7,345 nt of DNA from Methanimicrococcus sp. (GTDB taxonomy: Archaea; Halobacteriota; Methanosarcinia; Methanosarcinales; Methanosarcinaceae): NCBI GenBank assembly GCA_009776675.1, contig WRNK01000057.1, positions 1-7,345 on the forward strand, given 5' to 3'. Positions 4,849-7,345 of this stretch are shown here, one piece after another; the first letter of the stretch is position 1; each line of letters opens with the position of its first letter. The translations under genes were made by a program, and so were the position numbers. The notes under the pieces are model-generated. The model was given only the letters and a program-made list of their open reading frames with translations, had not been told where the DNA came from and made no database searches.

Positions 4849-7345
4849 ATTTCTCTTTTTTCACTTTTGATTTGACTTTAGAGAGGAAACTGCTGACATT
4901 TTTTTTCGTATCGGCAACCGTGTCGTTTTGTCTTTGAGAGGCAGATCTGTCCGGCGGGCGAGACGGTCTTTTCCCCTCCCGTTCCATGCGGTCATATTCT
5001 TCATGAAGGCGTCTTAACTCTTTAATATCCACGAAGCGGCGGTAAATCACTTCACTGAGGAATATGAGAAGCGCAGGCAACAAGAGATAAACACTAAAAC
5101 TGACAGGTACTGTTGTCTTATAAGTCACCTCAACGACATTGTTTTCAATGTACAAAGATTTGGCGTCACTAACTGAATAAATGGCACCTCCTGTTGATTC
5201 TATAAGAGAGCGCAGTTTTGAATTGACACCAATATCACGATATTCAATCGGATAATTCACTGTAATCGGATAGCCGGAGATATTGAAAGTTCCCGTTTGA
5301 TTAAAAACCAATTCTGTTGTATAAACATTTTCAGATTCCAATGTTAAAACCAGCCGGCTTCCGTTGAGCTCCAAATTCGGAACGCCGCCATCATACATAT
5401 ACACACGAAGCGTTGTCGGAAGACCTACATATGTATCGGGGCAATCGATGACAATACCGCTTTCTTTATTTGGATCCCCGATGACCCAATTCATTGTTGC
5501 CGACACCAATTTAGAACCGGGGGGCGCATAAAGTTCCGGCGCCCAATAATTGCCGCGACCAATGCCGTTATCTGTTGTCAAAGAAGCGACTCTGCCTAAA
5601 CCGTAACGCCAAACCGTCAAAACCGGAGAGCCATCGGATGCGGCGACCAATTTATCCGAACCGGCTTTTGGAGTGACACCGTTATAGCCGCTGATATTTG
5701 TGCCGGTGATGTTAATTCCTTGAACAATAAAGTGTTTCGGATTAGAGATATACAAACCGGCTTTTGTGGTGTTACTTTGGTTACCGGACGGACCAAGCAC
5801 TTGAGTAAAATTAGGATTGAGAGGACGACCTTGGGGGGATTCGACATAAACACCTTGTCCTCTGTATTCGTCTACTAATCTTTGAACATAAATGTTTTTG
5901 TCGGCATCATAAAACGGCGAATTCGGATCATTCGGGCGAGACGATTCGTTTGTATAAATGTTCATGAAAGCAATTGTTGTCCCGTATTTGTAAACGGAAT
6001 TTGCTGCATTCAATGTTTGATCATAAGGAGGATCCCAAGGTCCCATCAGACCACCATCCGAAATAATAATAATTAAAGGATGACCCCCTCTGTTTTCCAT
6101 TAATTTTTCAGCCTTTTCAAATGTATCTTTTAAATTATTTTCATCATCACCGGTCTTTAATTCTATGATTTCATTTTTCAGCCTCTCTGCTTCTCTGGGA
6201 TTGCCGACATAAAAGAACTCGCCGGAAACTTCACGAGACGTGTCCCCGACCGTTAAATAGGTCATATTGGCTTGTTGGAAATAATCCGACTCAATGATGT
6301 TGAGGACTGTGGTTTTAATATTGGTGTCAAGCCGCTCACCGTTTGCCGCTATAGAAGATGTGCTGCCGGAAACATCAATAAACAAATAAACATCTTGTAT
6401 GCCTTCCCAATCCGACGGAATGGAAACGACCGGAAGCATTTTTTCAAAAGATGTGTTGAGATAGCTTCTTTCTTCAGGATAGCCATAGGAACTTGAACCG
6501 CCGACAACAACCAAGCCGCCGCCGTTTGAGACATAAGTCTTTAAAGAATTGACTTGAGGCTCTGAAAGATTTCCGATGAAAACATTATCTAAAACGACTG
6601 TTTTTGTGTTGGAAAGTGCTTGATCCAAGTTGCCGAATTCCGATAAGCTTGTGACAACGGTGACATTGTACATTGTTCCTAAAATTTGCATTAAAGAAGA
6701 ACTGCGCTCTGATGTCACAATAATGACATTGGGCTTTTCAATCACATAAATGGATTTTGTGAATTTGTTATTAGCCGGATTCGTATCTGAGGGGGATGAT
6801 ATTGTGACGGTGAGATTGTGGGTGCCAAGGGATGAAAAATTCGTTATGAAATTGGTCGTTTTTTCAGAAGCACCCATTATTTCTGTTCTTGTTTGAACGA
6901 TTTGACCATCAATTGCAATTTCAATATTATACATCACTGCTGTGTTTCCGGCTTGGCGAACGACTATGCCAAATTCCTGATCGGTTCCGACAATAACCGT
7001 TTTGTCTCCGATAATTTCAACACTCAAGTCGTTTCTTGAAAGCACCGGAACGACGGCTGAAACGGTTGTGTTTGTTTTGAGAGCAAAATCAATGGCTTCT
7101 TCTAAAGTGGTGCCGTAATTGCTGTTTCCATCCGTCACCAAAAGAATGTGATTTCGCCCATCCGCATACTGTATAATCTTTTCGCCGATCGCAGAATTAT
7201 TTCCTTTTAAAAGATCATATTTGACTTGGAATTTTTCTGAAAAAAATTCATACAAATCAGGACCTGCGCCGGGTAAAAAATACCTCATGCTGTCGGTCTC
7301 ATCTGAAATTAAAACCAAATTCAGATTTCGATCTGTTTTTATAAC
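4847..7345 (-). CDS. large membrane-anchored VWA-domain protein with a GATase-like domain (5' partial)
   Basis: 832 residues are visible and the frame is open to the window edge, so the true start lies beyond 7345. An in-frame TTG at 7316-7318 is only a Leu codon inside the protein. Numbered from the edge: 1-104 resemble the later part of a VWA-type Rossmann domain (HILLVTDGNSNYG, 66-78); 105-200 form a CARDB/immunoglobulin-like beta domain ending near NPANNKFTKSIYV; 205-310 form a class I glutamine-amidotransferase-like domain with GGGLVVVGGSSSYG (275-288) but no nucleophilic Cys there. Residues 317-465 are a full VWA domain with a metal site DVSGS (324-328) and ISDGG (428-432); 530-625 resume amidotransferase-like strands (YGLGRVASLTTDNG); 630-745 are beta-rich. 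A membrane helix (about 748-767) leads to a charged, coiled-coil-like cytoplasmic tail (KELRRLHEEYDRMEREGKR). Sequons are frequent. It is probably an envelope adhesion or scaffold protein on the outer face; its ligand is unknown. TraX follows in the same operon. Confidence 0.85.
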   Translation of the reverse strand, partial: VIKTDRNLNLVLISDETDSMRYFLPGAGPDLYEFFSEKFQVKYDLLKGNNSAIGEKIIQYADGRNHILLVTDGNSNYGTTLEEAIDFALKTNTTVSAVVPVLSRNDLSVEIIGDKTVIVGTDQEFGIVVRQAGNTAVMYNIEIAIDGQIVQTRTEIMGASEKTTNFITNFSSLGTHNLTVTISSPSDTNPANNKFTKSIYVIEKPNVIIVTSERSSSLMQILGTMYNVTVVTSLSEFGNLDQALSNTKTVVLDNVFIGNLSEPQVNSLKTYVSNGGGLVVVGGSSSYGYPEERSYLNTSFEKMLPVVSIPSDWEGIQDVYLFIDVSGSTSSIAANGERLDTNIKTTVLNIIESDYFQQANMTYLTVGDTSREVSGEFFYVGNPREAERLKNEIIELKTGDDENNLKDTFEKAEKLMENRGGHPLIIIISDGGLMGPWDPPYDQTLNAANSVYKYGTTIAFMNIYTNESSRPNDPNSPFYDADKNIYVQRLVDEYRGQGVYVESPQGRPLNPNFTQVLGPSGNQSNTTKAGLYISNPKHFIVQGINITGTNISGYNGVTPKAGSDKLVAASDGSPVLTVWRYGLGRVASLTTDNGIGRGNYWAPELYAPPGSKLVSATMNWVIGDPNKESGIVIDCPDTYVGLPTTLRVYMYDGGVPNLELNGSRLVLTLESENVYTTELVFNQTGTFNISGYPITVNYPIEYRDIGVNSKLRSLIESTGGAIYSVSDAKSLYIENNVVEVTYKTTVPVSFSVYLLLPALLIFLSEVIYRRFVDIKELRRLHEEYDRMEREGKRPSRPPDRSASQRQNDTVADTKKNVSSFLSKVKSKVKKEK

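Noticed and set aside
5882..6496. Short + strand open frames opposite the VWA gene
   Set aside because: They overlap the conserved VWA coding sequence, are short, and have no supporting signals.
7316..7318. TTG as the start codon of the VWA protein
   Set aside because: The same frame stays open to the window edge (reading VIKTDRNLN before it), no ribosome binding site lies in front of the TTG, and the VWA-like domain would be cut. The gene is 5' partial.
1..7345. tRNA or rRNA genes and insertion sequences
   Set aside because: No cloverleaf-like GC-rich segment, rRNA signature, transposase motif or inverted terminal repeats were found on reading both strands.

Overview
The window looks like chromosomal DNA of a methanogenic euryarchaeon, with a Methanosarcinales relative such as the gut genus Methanimicrococcus as the best guess. 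The evidence is a stand-alone archaeal-type riboflavin/deazaflavin pyrimidine reductase with no fused deaminase, a four-CBS protein, a CbiC-like protein, Asn-rich surface proteins dense in N-glycosylation sequons, moderately AT-rich genes separated by very AT-rich and partly repetitive spacers, and Shine-Dalgarno sites. The domain assignment is fairly safe. The genus is a guess from protein style and was not tested.

Layout, left to right. Four genes lie on the + strand: a four-CBS-domain protein (119-982); the 2,5-diamino-6-ribosylamino-pyrimidinone phosphate reductase of riboflavin/F420 synthesis (1049-1744); a divergent CbiC/CobH-family protein (2082-2822); and a secreted, C-terminally anchored surface protein (best start TTG at 3182, end 3985) closed by a hairpin/T-run terminator. 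Two genes converge on them from the - strand and form a tight operon: a large membrane-anchored von Willebrand factor A protein whose 5' end lies outside the window (4847-7345), followed after 13 bases by a TraX-family polytopic membrane protein (4081-4833).

The two long spacers are not plain. 1745-2081 holds a stem-loop and then an eight-unit degenerate tandem repeat, 23-29 bases per unit. 2823-3127 is a T-rich, almost G-free tract with a 13-base period, followed by a second, dispersed direct repeat and candidate promoter elements. Neither looks coding.

How the genes relate. The reductase makes the ribitylaminopyrimidine precursor shared by flavins and coenzyme F420. The CBS protein before it may be an adenylate-sensing regulator, but no partner is visible. 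The CbiC-like protein lacks the residues expected for cobalt-precorrin-8 methylmutase catalysis, so a standard role in B12 synthesis is doubtful. The right half is cell-envelope oriented: a sequon-rich anchored protein, a VWA surface protein and a TraX-like membrane protein. No complete, unmistakable new system is visible. The best leads are the altered CbiC-like active site, the two repeat tracts, the VWA-TraX gene pair, and the reassigned and internal starts in the surface-protein gene.
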